A stretch of DNA of 64,000 bases. Source: Cylicocyclus nassatus (taxonomy: Eukaryota > Nematoda > Chromadorea > Rhabditida > Strongylidae). The stretch spans positions 14,665,742-14,729,741 of the forward strand of contig CATQJL010000223.1 in NCBI GenBank assembly GCA_958299035.1. The letters run 5' to 3'. Below the pieces are notes generated by a model that saw nothing but the letters and a program-made list of their open reading frames with translations, did no database searches and was not told the DNA's origin. Positions 23,870 to 32,985 of this stretch are shown here, piece after piece; position 1 is the stretch's first letter; the number at the start of each line of letters is the position of its first letter. The translations under genes and the position numbers were made by a program.

Positions 23870-26800
23870 ATGAGCAGTACAGTAAGGTCACTTAAAGGAC
23901 TTGTGACTAAAAGAAATGACGCAGCCACGATCTGGCTCCAAAACTCAACTGAAGCGCTCACGGACATAAATCCCAAAGAAAGCGCAAGGAGAATAAAATC
24001 CTGTGATAGATATATAGATCTCCTCGAAACGTCGTTAACAAAGCTGACCAAAGCCTTTGATGAGGCTCCGGAAACGACAGAAGAAGAGGAGGACCATTTG
24101 GACAAATACATCGAAAAAACGCAGGCAACGATAATGAAACTGCATGATCACAGGACACAGCTAGAGGAGACCCTAGAAGATATCGGGATAGAGGCAGATG
24201 ACCGGTCAAGCCCATCTGCAGTCAGTAGACTCCCGGTGATCCCAATCCCTACGTTCACAGGAAGAAAATGGGAATGGGACAACTTCTGGGCCTTGTACAA
24301 AGCCAATGTCCATGATCAAAACTTGTCGCAGCTTCAGAAGTTCAATTATTTGCTGGCATCCCTAAGCGGGGAAGCGAAACAATCCGTCTCGCGATTTTTC
24401 GTCTCAGCAAATAATTACGAAAAAGCCATCCAGCATCTCATCAAGCGATACGGGAATAAGGATGGTATAATCCTAGAACTGAATAGAAGCCTGCATAATT
24501 GTGTAGCCAAGGGACCCAGCACGATGGAACAACGACAGTTGTGGGACAAACTGTCAACCATCGCAGCACAGCTGGAAGAGCATGAGCAACAGCTCAACAA
24601 CCAAATAGCAATTCAAATCTTTGTCCAAAAATTCCATACGCGCATAAGAAAGGCAGCTATGGAAAAAAGACTACGACAGCAAGACGAGCACAGGCCCGAG
24701 TGGACCTTGGATCAATGGCTGGATGCCATCGATAACGTTATATCACAGGAAGAGCAATTGAACCACATGCTCTCATTTGAAGGGCAATTTCGAAATTATT
24801 CGCTGCATAGCGGCACAGCAGCGAGAGTTCCTCAGGAATCAAAAGGAACATGGAAGGCAGGACCCTCCTGCGAGCGCTGTGGAAATAGGGGGCATAGATG
24901 GACGAATTGCCCGCAAATACCCACAGCGATACAAAAGAGGAGATTTCTGTTAGAAACCAACAGATGCCTCAATTGTGGGTCCACGAATCATAGGATAGCG
25001 GCATGTCCTAGCGGCAATTGTAGGAAATGCCACAAAAAGCACCATACGACAATCTGCACAGAAAGTAAAGAAATAGAACCAGAGCATCGTGGCAAGATAT
25101 CTTCTGGTGCCCAGAAATACACGGAAAGAAAATTATCGGAAAGAAAACCATACAAAAATGAAACAAAAGCCGCAAGCAAGCCTGGGTGTGGTTACTCCTC
25201 GAAGCAGCACGTGGTATCCAAAAGAATAATGGAACGTACACCAGTAGACCAACCCATGGTCAAAGACGAACCGATCCAGTCCGAAATCGAAACGTCCGAG
25301 GCCCCATTGGTACTGCAATTGAAAAAGAAGGACGAAGAAAAACAAAGCAAAGTGATACTACTCACCGGCGCGGTCAGGATATTAAACGCCAAAGGAAAGC
25401 CCAGAGAAGTTGTCGCTCTACTGGACACAGGATCGGAGCTCTCATTTATAGAGGACCAGTTGGCAGACGAGCTGAAGTTGCCAATAATGGGCACAACAAT
25501 ATTAGAACTGAACACATTCGGATCACCAGCTTCAAAAATGAAATCTTGCTCAATTACACGTCTCACACTCATGGACCGAGAGGGCAAAGAGCACAAAGTG
25601 CAGCTTTACAGAAATGATTACATCACAGGTGCAATACAGCGAGCAAGCTTGGATAAAAACGACTTGGAATTCATTCGAAAAGGGAATTTCCATCTATCAT
25701 TGCCAATCAAAGAGGGAGAAGTAAAGCCACAGATCCTGCTCGGTTGTGATTACCTTTGGAATTTCATTGAACCAGGTAACAAGCTAAAATTACCGTCAGG
25801 ACTGCAGCTAATACCTTCCAAGCTGGGATACATCATCAGTGGACAACAAAGACAACACAGCAAGCAAAAATCGGCAATAACATGCACCTTGCAAGGTTAT
25901 GAAGCCGAGAAGGAGACATGGGAACGGTACTGGTCACTAGAATCTACCGGCACTGAAGAGTATACAGGCCCACAGCAAACAGAATTGCAAAAGGTAAATG
26001 AAAAAGTGCTACAGGATTTCAAAGAATCCATTGAAAAAAGAGAAGATGGATATTACGTCCGTTTACCTTGGAAAACAGACCATCCCGAACTTCCGGATAA
26101 TAAGGCACTGGCCCTCAAGAGACTGAAAAAAGTATTAGAGATATACCAAAGGGACACGGACACATTGCGAGCATACGACAAAACCTTCAAGGATCAACTA
26201 GAAAAAGGAGTTATTGAAGAAGTAACCACAGACGAAATCAATGAAGACCATATAGTACACTACCTTCCGCACCAGGCCGTCATCACACCGTTGAAGGAGA
26301 CAACAAAGATGAGAATTGTCTTCGATGCATCTGCTCACTACAAAGACAGTCCGTGTTTAAATGATGTTCTTCATCAGGGACCTCTCATCCTACCGGACTT
26401 AGTAGGCATCATACTTCGATTCCGATTGCACAGCATAGCAGTAATGTCGGACATCGAAAAAGCCTTCTTGCAAGTGAGATTACAAGAAAGAGATCGCGAT
26501 GCTACTCGCTGCATATGGGTGAGAGACATTGCACAGCCACCAACGCCAGAGAACTTGGTAATCTACAGATTCACTCGAGTTACCTTTGGGCTGAATGCAT
26601 CTCCATTCTTGCTAAGTGCTACAATAGACTACCATCTGGAAAGCACAGCAAGAAATGACGACATGGCACCAGAAATACGGAAGAACTTATATGTGGACAA
26701 TCTCTTCTTTGGTGCGCAGTCGTCTGAAGAGGCAATTGCAAAATACACCCATACAAAGAATCTCTTTCGTGAGCTCAATATGAACCTGAGAGAATACCGA

Positions 26801-29800
26801 TCCAATGACAGATGCTTCAATGAGACTATTGAAGAGGCTGACAGGATGAAGACCAGCTGTCCCAAGGTCCTAGGTATTCCATGGAATTCAGAAACGGACA
26901 AATTTGTCATCAAAGGATCCATGGTACCGTCAAAGGAGAAAGTAACCAAACGTACCGTCACGCAGCAACTAGCGTCAGTATATGACCCTTTGGGATTTCT
27001 AGTACCCCTCCTTCTACCTGCCAAGATCTTCTTACAGTCTCTCTGGAAGGAAGAACTGGAATGGGACTCACCTCTCAGCACACCACTACAAGACCAATGG
27101 CGTCAAATATCGAGCGAAATATCAACATTTTACAAGGAGATAAACAGACTAATCAGGCAAAAATCCACTGCACCACGCCTAGTGATATTCGCAGATGCGA
27201 GCCAATGCGCAATGGCAGCATGCGCATATATCACTATGGGCGAGGAATCCAATTTGATAATGGGTAAATCAAAACTCCCATCAATAAAGACAACAATGAC
27301 AATACCGAAGCTAGAAATGAACGCAGTCACATTAGCAGTACGAATGTCGCGGTTCATTTGTGAAGCCCTGGAACCTCTCTGCCAGGTCAAAGAAGTCATC
27401 TACTACACAGATTCGGATATTGTACTAGGATGGATCAAGACACCACCAAATCGGCAGAGTGCGGGAATCCTAGTAACAAATCGATTGGCAGAGATAAGAC
27501 GAATAAACAAGGATCTGGAGCAGAAGAATATAACTTGCCTTTTTGGACACGTCAACACACTCGAAAATCCAGCCGATTGTGGATCAAGAGGACTCACAGC
27601 GGAAGCACTGCAGAACCATCAGTGGTGGAGAGGACCACACTTCATATCCAAGCCAGATTACACTCAACTCAACTCCATAGCAGGCAGTGAAGACACAACA
27701 ACGACGTCGATAGAGACGATTACGGCAGCAACGAAAATATCGAAAGAAGAAATCATAGACCTACAACGACACAGCTCGCTCGAAAAGGCTCAACGAATAC
27801 TAGTATATGTTCTACGGTTCATAAAAAGATCCCTCAGTCAACTTCCGGAGAAAAGAAAGGAAGAAATTCAAAAAAGAATACCAGCATTGCAACACAGTTC
27901 AAGGAGGCAAACCATCACAGGAATGGAAATGCAAGAAAGCAGGATGTGTTTAATTCGAGATCATCAAAAACATTACGTCGACGAGCATCAAATGAAATCA
28001 CAAAAGGAACTAAACATTCAAAAGGACGAACAAGGAGTACTACGATGTTATGGACGACTCAAGAAAGCAGACATACCTTCCAACGCAAAAACACCGATTT
28101 ACATAGCCCCAAGAACAACTTTGGCACAACTCATTATCAGGGAAATCCACAGTCAGTACCACAGAGGAGTGGCCAACACGATCGCAGCAGTACGAGAAAC
28201 ATATTGGATACCCAAATTACGACAGCAGGCGAAAAAGATTATAAAGGAATGTGTACCGTGCCAAAAGTTCAATAATCTACCGTTTTCTTATCCCGATATG
28301 GAGGCACTACCAGCTACAAGAGTGCAGAAAGCAAGCCCGTTTGAACATATTGGACTAGACTATTTTGGACCCCTAACAATCAGCGATAACCACGAAGGAT
28401 CCAATAAAACCTACGGCTGCATCTTCACTTGTCAAATAACGCGATTGGTTCACCTCGAGCTTGTGGGAAACATGACCACAGAGGCATTTCTGAATGCGCT
28501 ACGAAGGTTCTTCGCACGAAGAGGGATCCCAAAGACGATTACATGCGATAATGCACCGACATTTCTACTAGGCGAGCAAATCCTAAGAGATACCACGGAA
28601 AATATGGTACACAGCACGGAGTTTGAAAGCGAAATAGCACGGCGAGAAATAAAATGGAGCCATATTACCCCTTATGCACCGTGGCAGGGTGGATTCTACG
28701 AGAGGCTAATACGCTCCATAAAATCCTCACTGTACAAAACGCTAGGAGTGCGCACCATTACTTTCGATGGCCTCAGGACAATGCTCACAGAAATCGAAGC
28801 GGTGTTAAATTCGCGCCCCCTTACGTACCAAGAGGAGAAATGGGAAGAGCAACCACTACTCCGACCCATCGATTTTCTACAACACGACATGATCCTAGAC
28901 TATCCCCTACGATATATGGGTGAGGAAGGGCGCGATAAGATTTATCATTCCCCCGAAGAGGCACAGCAACTAGCAACCCAGCGACAAGCGGAAGCAGCAT
29001 TAAAAACATCAATAGAGCTAACGGAGAAATTCTGGCAAATTTGGAGGGAACAATATCTCACGGGACTTCGAGAACAACACAAAAAGCGGATGGATGAAAA
29101 ACGAGGAACAAAGAAAACACCAGAAAAAGGCGACATCGTTTTGCTATGGGATGCAATACAACCACGAAACGTATGGAAAATTGCACGAATAGTTCAAATA
29201 GATGACTCACCTTTGAAAACAGTAAGAGAAGTCACAGTCGAAACTCCCAATAAGCGGATATTGCGACGTCCAATTAATCGAGTAGTGCCGTTGGAGATCG
29301 ATAAGGATGAATCACCCACAGTTCAACCGCAAAAAGATGCAACAGTTCCGTATAACTTGCGACCGAGAAAGAAGATCAATTACAAAGAACAGGAATTGGA
29401 AAAACCAACACAAGGAAATAATAAAACATCCACCTCAAGAACAGTAGCCTTGTTCACAATGATGTGCCTGTCTCTTTGCATGGGATCAGCGACCGGACTA
29501 AATAACGACAGTCATCACCAACTTCAGTGTAAACAAGGAGGAGTAGTCTTGACTCAACTCACCCGGCATCCGTATGAGATATGCGCAGAAGATTATTGCG
29601 TGGAATTCCGTAAACCAAAGCAACAGGAGATAGTAAAATTCCCAGCACAGATTACACTCCACGATTTCCTGGTAAAATGGAAAACATTCGACGGTACAGA
29701 AGTGAACATAATAGAAACAACCTGCAGAGCAGCTCCGTTTTGTGGAGAAATCGACTGCACATTTTGTGTTGTGATGATTGCCAATCCGGAGTGCTGGCCT

Positions 29801-31648
29801 CGCACAGCTATCGCAGTCACAGGCCTCATAGTATACCTGGGAATAGCCATGTGTTACTGTCTCTTCCACGTACCGGTCTTAATGGGCACACCACTACTCT
29901 ATGGCCTAAAAATCACAGGATATCTGGGAAAATGGCTAATAAAACTAATATACATGGTTATGATCGCACCGTTTTCAACAACCCACCGTAGACGCAGGAG
30001 ACGACTTTCCTTGTCGGAGGGCGCCATACTCCTTGCTATAGTCATGTGCACAGCACTGATGCAGGCCTGCCAGGATGTGGATATCTTCACTCATCAAAGC
30101 AAGTCCTGTTACAGATCGAAACGCAACGAATATTGCCACATCGACACCACAGAAATCCTGAAAATAAACCCTTTCAAACAGGAAGCGTGTATACGATTAC
30201 GAAGCAAGGAGACGAACGTTTTAGAGGTAAAGCTGCTATGGAAAGCTCTCGAATTAATATGTGAAAAACAAACAACGATCTTCACAAGAAGCACCAAGTA
30301 CGCGCTGCTGGATAGCAAAAGATGCCCGCACGCTGGATCGTGCACCGGAGAAAAGTGCGGAAAATTCAACCGAACCTCCAAAGTACCGGAGCTACACAGA
30401 GCCAACCAGTTCCCAGGGATCACAGGCTGTGTAGAGAGCTGTGGAGGCCCAGGATGCGACTGCTTTTACCCTAGCTCAGGATGCTTGTTTTACAGGATCT
30501 ACCTAATACCCAACGACGAGAATATTTATGAAGTCTTCAAATGCGCCCGATGGAAGCAAAGAGTAACCCTGCAATTGACGGTCAACGAAGCGGATAAATC
30601 ACAGCGAGTACATAACTTCTATGTACTCCCTAACCAACCGATGAATATACCGCCGTTCATCATCACGCTCCCATCCATCAGCACTCCACCCACCCCCATG
30701 CTCCATTCAAGCTTCCTCACAGACGGGTCACGGTATGCAATTGCACCACCTTATCTCCAACCACCGCTCGCGTGCGCCTCACAGCAGGATGCCGCGAACC
30801 TCACTTGCGACGTGAGGGAGGAATGCGACTGCAAACCAGCGGAGGTGAGGATGAAATGCGACTGTAAGGAAGTGAACCTCACAGCACATATAAGGGAACC
30901 ACAATATACGCTACCCATAATACGACCCAATCTCGAATTTCGAGCGAAAAACGGAACAGTCGTATCAAAGATACCGCAACTTCCAACAGCGGAATTCATA
31001 CTACGAATTAAAGGAATGTTCAGCACAACATCAATAAAAACGGACGCAATATGCACTAGCGAAGACGCGCATTGCACGGGATGTTATAAATGCGCAAAGG
31101 GAGCTAGAGCCTTGATCACCTGCAGATCTACCACACCTACACTGGCGGAGATCCAATGCGGTGACAGTGCGTTCACAGTACCATGTAATGATACAGGAGT
31201 GCCAACAACCATAAGCTTTATTAGCAACAAGGCACTATTCTATCGACAATGCACAATCAAATGCGGTACAACACGAAATAATTTCAAAATCACAGGACTA
31301 CTACACTATACAGGTAGTCTACAAGGAGCCGCACGGCGCGTCCTGGAAGGCGAAAGCGAAGTCTATTCGAAAATTAATTTGCCGGATTTGGGACATCTCG
31401 CACAGACCTTCCTCACATGGTGGATGACGCTAGCATTTACGGCGGCGTTAGTTGTACTCGCTCTTCTACTGACCTACTTCGCGGTGACCAACGCTTTCCT
31501 ATGCACAATTGTAACCACCATCGTTCGCATGTTCATTGCCTGCTTCAGATTGGTGTTCTGTCTGCTTCGGGTCTCGTGGATGGTGCCTTTCCGATGTCTT
31601 CGTGCATGCCTCGCGAAGAGAAGAAAATCTGAAGAAAAGATTCTGTAA
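23870..31648 (+). CDS. Gag-Pro-Pol-Env polyprotein of BEL/Pao element (2592 aa)
   Basis: One uninterrupted frame. Gag: DUF1759-like region about residues 125-290, then three zinc knuckles starting at C334, C366 and C384. Aspartic protease: LLDTGSE, D519-G521. RT: DIEKAF with D861 and YVDN at 941-944 (YVDD in most RTs; N at this place is tolerated in nematode Pao elements). RNase H: D1109, E1149, D1181. Integrase: HHCC about 1427-1463, catalytic D1497, D1560, E1611. A DUF5641-like tail lies near 1750-1805. Env then continues in the same frame: a hydrophobic leader near 1858-1878, a cysteine-rich N-terminal domain, a transmembrane hairpin (about 1978-2030), a six-arginine tract at 2040-2045 followed by a second leader-like segment, a large cysteine-rich ectodomain with the Gc-type CVESCGGPGCDC block from 2187, several N-glycosylation sequons, and terminal membrane segments (about 2513-2570) with a basic tail. 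The start is the first ATG after the leader. Having Env in frame with Pol implies proteolytic release or a spliced Env mRNA. Confidence 0.95.
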   Translation: MSSTVRSLKGLVTKRNDAATIWLQNSTEALTDINPKESARRIKSCDRYIDLLETSLTKLTKAFDEAPETTEEEEDHLDKYIEKTQATIMKLHDHRTQLEETLEDIGIEADDRSSPSAVSRLPVIPIPTFTGRKWEWDNFWALYKANVHDQNLSQLQKFNYLLASLSGEAKQSVSRFFVSANNYEKAIQHLIKRYGNKDGIILELNRSLHNCVAKGPSTMEQRQLWDKLSTIAAQLEEHEQQLNNQIAIQIFVQKFHTRIRKAAMEKRLRQQDEHRPEWTLDQWLDAIDNVISQEEQLNHMLSFEGQFRNYSLHSGTAARVPQESKGTWKAGPSCERCGNRGHRWTNCPQIPTAIQKRRFLLETNRCLNCGSTNHRIAACPSGNCRKCHKKHHTTICTESKEIEPEHRGKISSGAQKYTERKLSERKPYKNETKAASKPGCGYSSKQHVVSKRIMERTPVDQPMVKDEPIQSEIETSEAPLVLQLKKKDEEKQSKVILLTGAVRILNAKGKPREVVALLDTGSELSFIEDQLADELKLPIMGTTILELNTFGSPASKMKSCSITRLTLMDREGKEHKVQLYRNDYITGAIQRASLDKNDLEFIRKGNFHLSLPIKEGEVKPQILLGCDYLWNFIEPGNKLKLPSGLQLIPSKLGYIISGQQRQHSKQKSAITCTLQGYEAEKETWERYWSLESTGTEEYTGPQQTELQKVNEKVLQDFKESIEKREDGYYVRLPWKTDHPELPDNKALALKRLKKVLEIYQRDTDTLRAYDKTFKDQLEKGVIEEVTTDEINEDHIVHYLPHQAVITPLKETTKMRIVFDASAHYKDSPCLNDVLHQGPLILPDLVGIILRFRLHSIAVMSDIEKAFLQVRLQERDRDATRCIWVRDIAQPPTPENLVIYRFTRVTFGLNASPFLLSATIDYHLESTARNDDMAPEIRKNLYVDNLFFGAQSSEEAIAKYTHTKNLFRELNMNLREYRSNDRCFNETIEEADRMKTSCPKVLGIPWNSETDKFVIKGSMVPSKEKVTKRTVTQQLASVYDPLGFLVPLLLPAKIFLQSLWKEELEWDSPLSTPLQDQWRQISSEISTFYKEINRLIRQKSTAPRLVIFADASQCAMAACAYITMGEESNLIMGKSKLPSIKTTMTIPKLEMNAVTLAVRMSRFICEALEPLCQVKEVIYYTDSDIVLGWIKTPPNRQSAGILVTNRLAEIRRINKDLEQKNITCLFGHVNTLENPADCGSRGLTAEALQNHQWWRGPHFISKPDYTQLNSIAGSEDTTTTSIETITAATKISKEEIIDLQRHSSLEKAQRILVYVLRFIKRSLSQLPEKRKEEIQKRIPALQHSSRRQTITGMEMQESRMCLIRDHQKHYVDEHQMKSQKELNIQKDEQGVLRCYGRLKKADIPSNAKTPIYIAPRTTLAQLIIREIHSQYHRGVANTIAAVRETYWIPKLRQQAKKIIKECVPCQKFNNLPFSYPDMEALPATRVQKASPFEHIGLDYFGPLTISDNHEGSNKTYGCIFTCQITRLVHLELVGNMTTEAFLNALRRFFARRGIPKTITCDNAPTFLLGEQILRDTTENMVHSTEFESEIARREIKWSHITPYAPWQGGFYERLIRSIKSSLYKTLGVRTITFDGLRTMLTEIEAVLNSRPLTYQEEKWEEQPLLRPIDFLQHDMILDYPLRYMGEEGRDKIYHSPEEAQQLATQRQAEAALKTSIELTEKFWQIWREQYLTGLREQHKKRMDEKRGTKKTPEKGDIVLLWDAIQPRNVWKIARIVQIDDSPLKTVREVTVETPNKRILRRPINRVVPLEIDKDESPTVQPQKDATVPYNLRPRKKINYKEQELEKPTQGNNKTSTSRTVALFTMMCLSLCMGSATGLNNDSHHQLQCKQGGVVLTQLTRHPYEICAEDYCVEFRKPKQQEIVKFPAQITLHDFLVKWKTFDGTEVNIIETTCRAAPFCGEIDCTFCVVMIANPECWPRTAIAVTGLIVYLGIAMCYCLFHVPVLMGTPLLYGLKITGYLGKWLIKLIYMVMIAPFSTTHRRRRRRLSLSEGAILLAIVMCTALMQACQDVDIFTHQSKSCYRSKRNEYCHIDTTEILKINPFKQEACIRLRSKETNVLEVKLLWKALELICEKQTTIFTRSTKYALLDSKRCPHAGSCTGEKCGKFNRTSKVPELHRANQFPGITGCVESCGGPGCDCFYPSSGCLFYRIYLIPNDENIYEVFKCARWKQRVTLQLTVNEADKSQRVHNFYVLPNQPMNIPPFIITLPSISTPPTPMLHSSFLTDGSRYAIAPPYLQPPLACASQQDAANLTCDVREECDCKPAEVRMKCDCKEVNLTAHIREPQYTLPIIRPNLEFRAKNGTVVSKIPQLPTAEFILRIKGMFSTTSIKTDAICTSEDAHCTGCYKCAKGARALITCRSTTPTLAEIQCGDSAFTVPCNDTGVPTTISFISNKALFYRQCTIKCGTTRNNFKITGLLHYTGSLQGAARRVLEGESEVYSKINLPDLGHLAQTFLTWWMTLAFTAALVVLALLLTYFAVTNAFLCTIVTTIVRMFIACFRLVFCLLRVSWMVPFRCLRACLAKRRKSEEKIL

Positions 31649-31796
31649 ATACGCTTACCTTTGAAAAGGAAGGTCCATGATAGGCAAGTCCGGCCGTCAC
31701 AGATTCAAATATAGCGATCGGTCACAGATTGCCACCGTATACTCCAACAAATTTTTTTTTTGTAAGCCTCAGCTGCCTCCTTTGGCTTCGAGAGAA

Positions 31797-31945
31797 ACTT
31801 CTTTTTTTAACGTCATCGGTCTTGTCTAACTCCGAGTACTTCCTTTTTTTTTAACGCCATCGCTTTTGTCCAACTCGGAGTACTTCCCCTTTTTTTTAAC
31901 GCCATCCCTATCGCTCTTGTCCAACTCCGATATTTTTTTTTCAAC
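31797..31945 (+). repeat. Degenerate ~45-bp T-tract tandem repeat
   Basis: Three to four units of a T-run, then AACGCCATCG, (C/T)TTGTCCAACTCCGAGTA and CTTCC. Units start near 31799, 31848, 31891 and 31937. The last is truncated. Confidence 0.7.
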
Positions 31946-32443
31946 GGCTGTTCCTCGGATGATGCGAAGGATGTTGATGTATCTTTACTGCAGGTCAGGG
32001 TCGGGTACTCTCCCTTTTGGCTTCAGTGCCGCCCGGAATAAAGTGGAGAGTTTGCACTTTGCTTTCTCACAGCATATGGCCCAAAGCAAGGCCAAGCAAA
32101 CCCCTTTATCCTCTACCGGGAGGGCCACCCGGCACACTAAAAATTTTTTTTCGCATTGAACGGACAAACACTGTGTCCACTGCGATGGGTTCTTACGGGC
32201 GGAATCAATCTTCCTTCGACGTCCAATCATCGTCTGCCGGCACTCCCTCCCTGCCCGCCCTCTTCGGAAGATATCGCGTCTAGTCACAGAAGAGAAGCTC
32301 CTGCCCAGTCTACCACCAATTTGCCGGTCTTGTTATTACCGGAGAGGAGCTATTCGTCTTAAGGACCGTCACAGCACAGCCCTCTCTGTGGTAGACCGCC
32401 CACTTCATACCCCTCCCAAAAAAAAATAGTAATAATAAAAAAC

Positions 32444-32470
32444 AAAAAAAAGGGGGGGATAAGGCAGGGA
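32444..32470 (+). other. Internal purine tract, possible second PPT
   Basis: Eight A, seven G, then ATAAGGCAGGGA: almost pure purine over 27 bases, far better than the purine stretch beside the 3' LTR. It could prime plus-strand DNA internally, as central polypurine tracts do in some retroelements. Purely positional inference. Confidence 0.35.
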
Positions 32471-32969
32471 AAACGCCGAAAGGGTCAGGGCCACCTAAAA
32501 CTAATTGCGAACAACAAAAAAAAAACAAAAAAAAACACAGCGAATAATCAGCAGAAATACCAGAAATACACAGAATAGAATAGAATAAAAAGAAAAAATT
32601 CGCTCAAGCAAAGCTAGCTTGACGGCGATATCAAAACATAAACATCGCCCGATTACTCCAGCGCGCAAGTGACATCGCGCCTACGGAGATGAAATATAGT
32701 GATAAACAAACACTAACGTACTCACAGACCACAATAACGTAAAAGCAAACCGCGTCACAGGGGTCTACACCCACCTCGACGGCGAGGCCGGAGGACACAG
32801 CACAGCTGTGATAGATTTGGCCGTAACGCTTTGATGATTTGCTGAATTAACATCTTGCAGAGATTCAAGATTCGGCAAGCTTGTAACTCTCTCGATTATG
32901 GAAAACGCAGCATCAGGGTGGCACAGTTCATCGTGAACACAGCTCTTGTCAATTCCCTTATTAACAGCT

Positions 32970-32980
32970 TTTTTAACAGG
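32970..32980 (+). promoter_or_regulatory. Candidate splice acceptor for the second ORF
   Basis: TTTTTTAACAG|G ends six bases before the ATG at 32986, close to the nematode TTTTCAG/R consensus. Joined to a leader donor such as 23697|23698, it would give a subgenomic mRNA with this ORF first. Confidence 0.45.
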
Positions 32981-32985
32981 AAAAC

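Larger units (their letters stand above)
31649..32985 (+). other. Untranslated spacer between Env and second ORF
   Basis: 1337 bp with no credible frame. It includes T-rich tandem repeats (31797-31945), an A/G tract (32421-32470), and 14 copies of CACAG, against about one expected by chance. It ends in a splice-acceptor-like sequence just before the second ORF. In retroviral terms it could hold a subgenomic-RNA control region or a secondary plus-strand primer. Confidence 0.6.

Noticed and set aside
25186..25617. Open frames antisense or out of frame within the BEL polyprotein
   Set aside because: Shadow frames of a strongly supported coding region; the same applies to those inside the second ORF.
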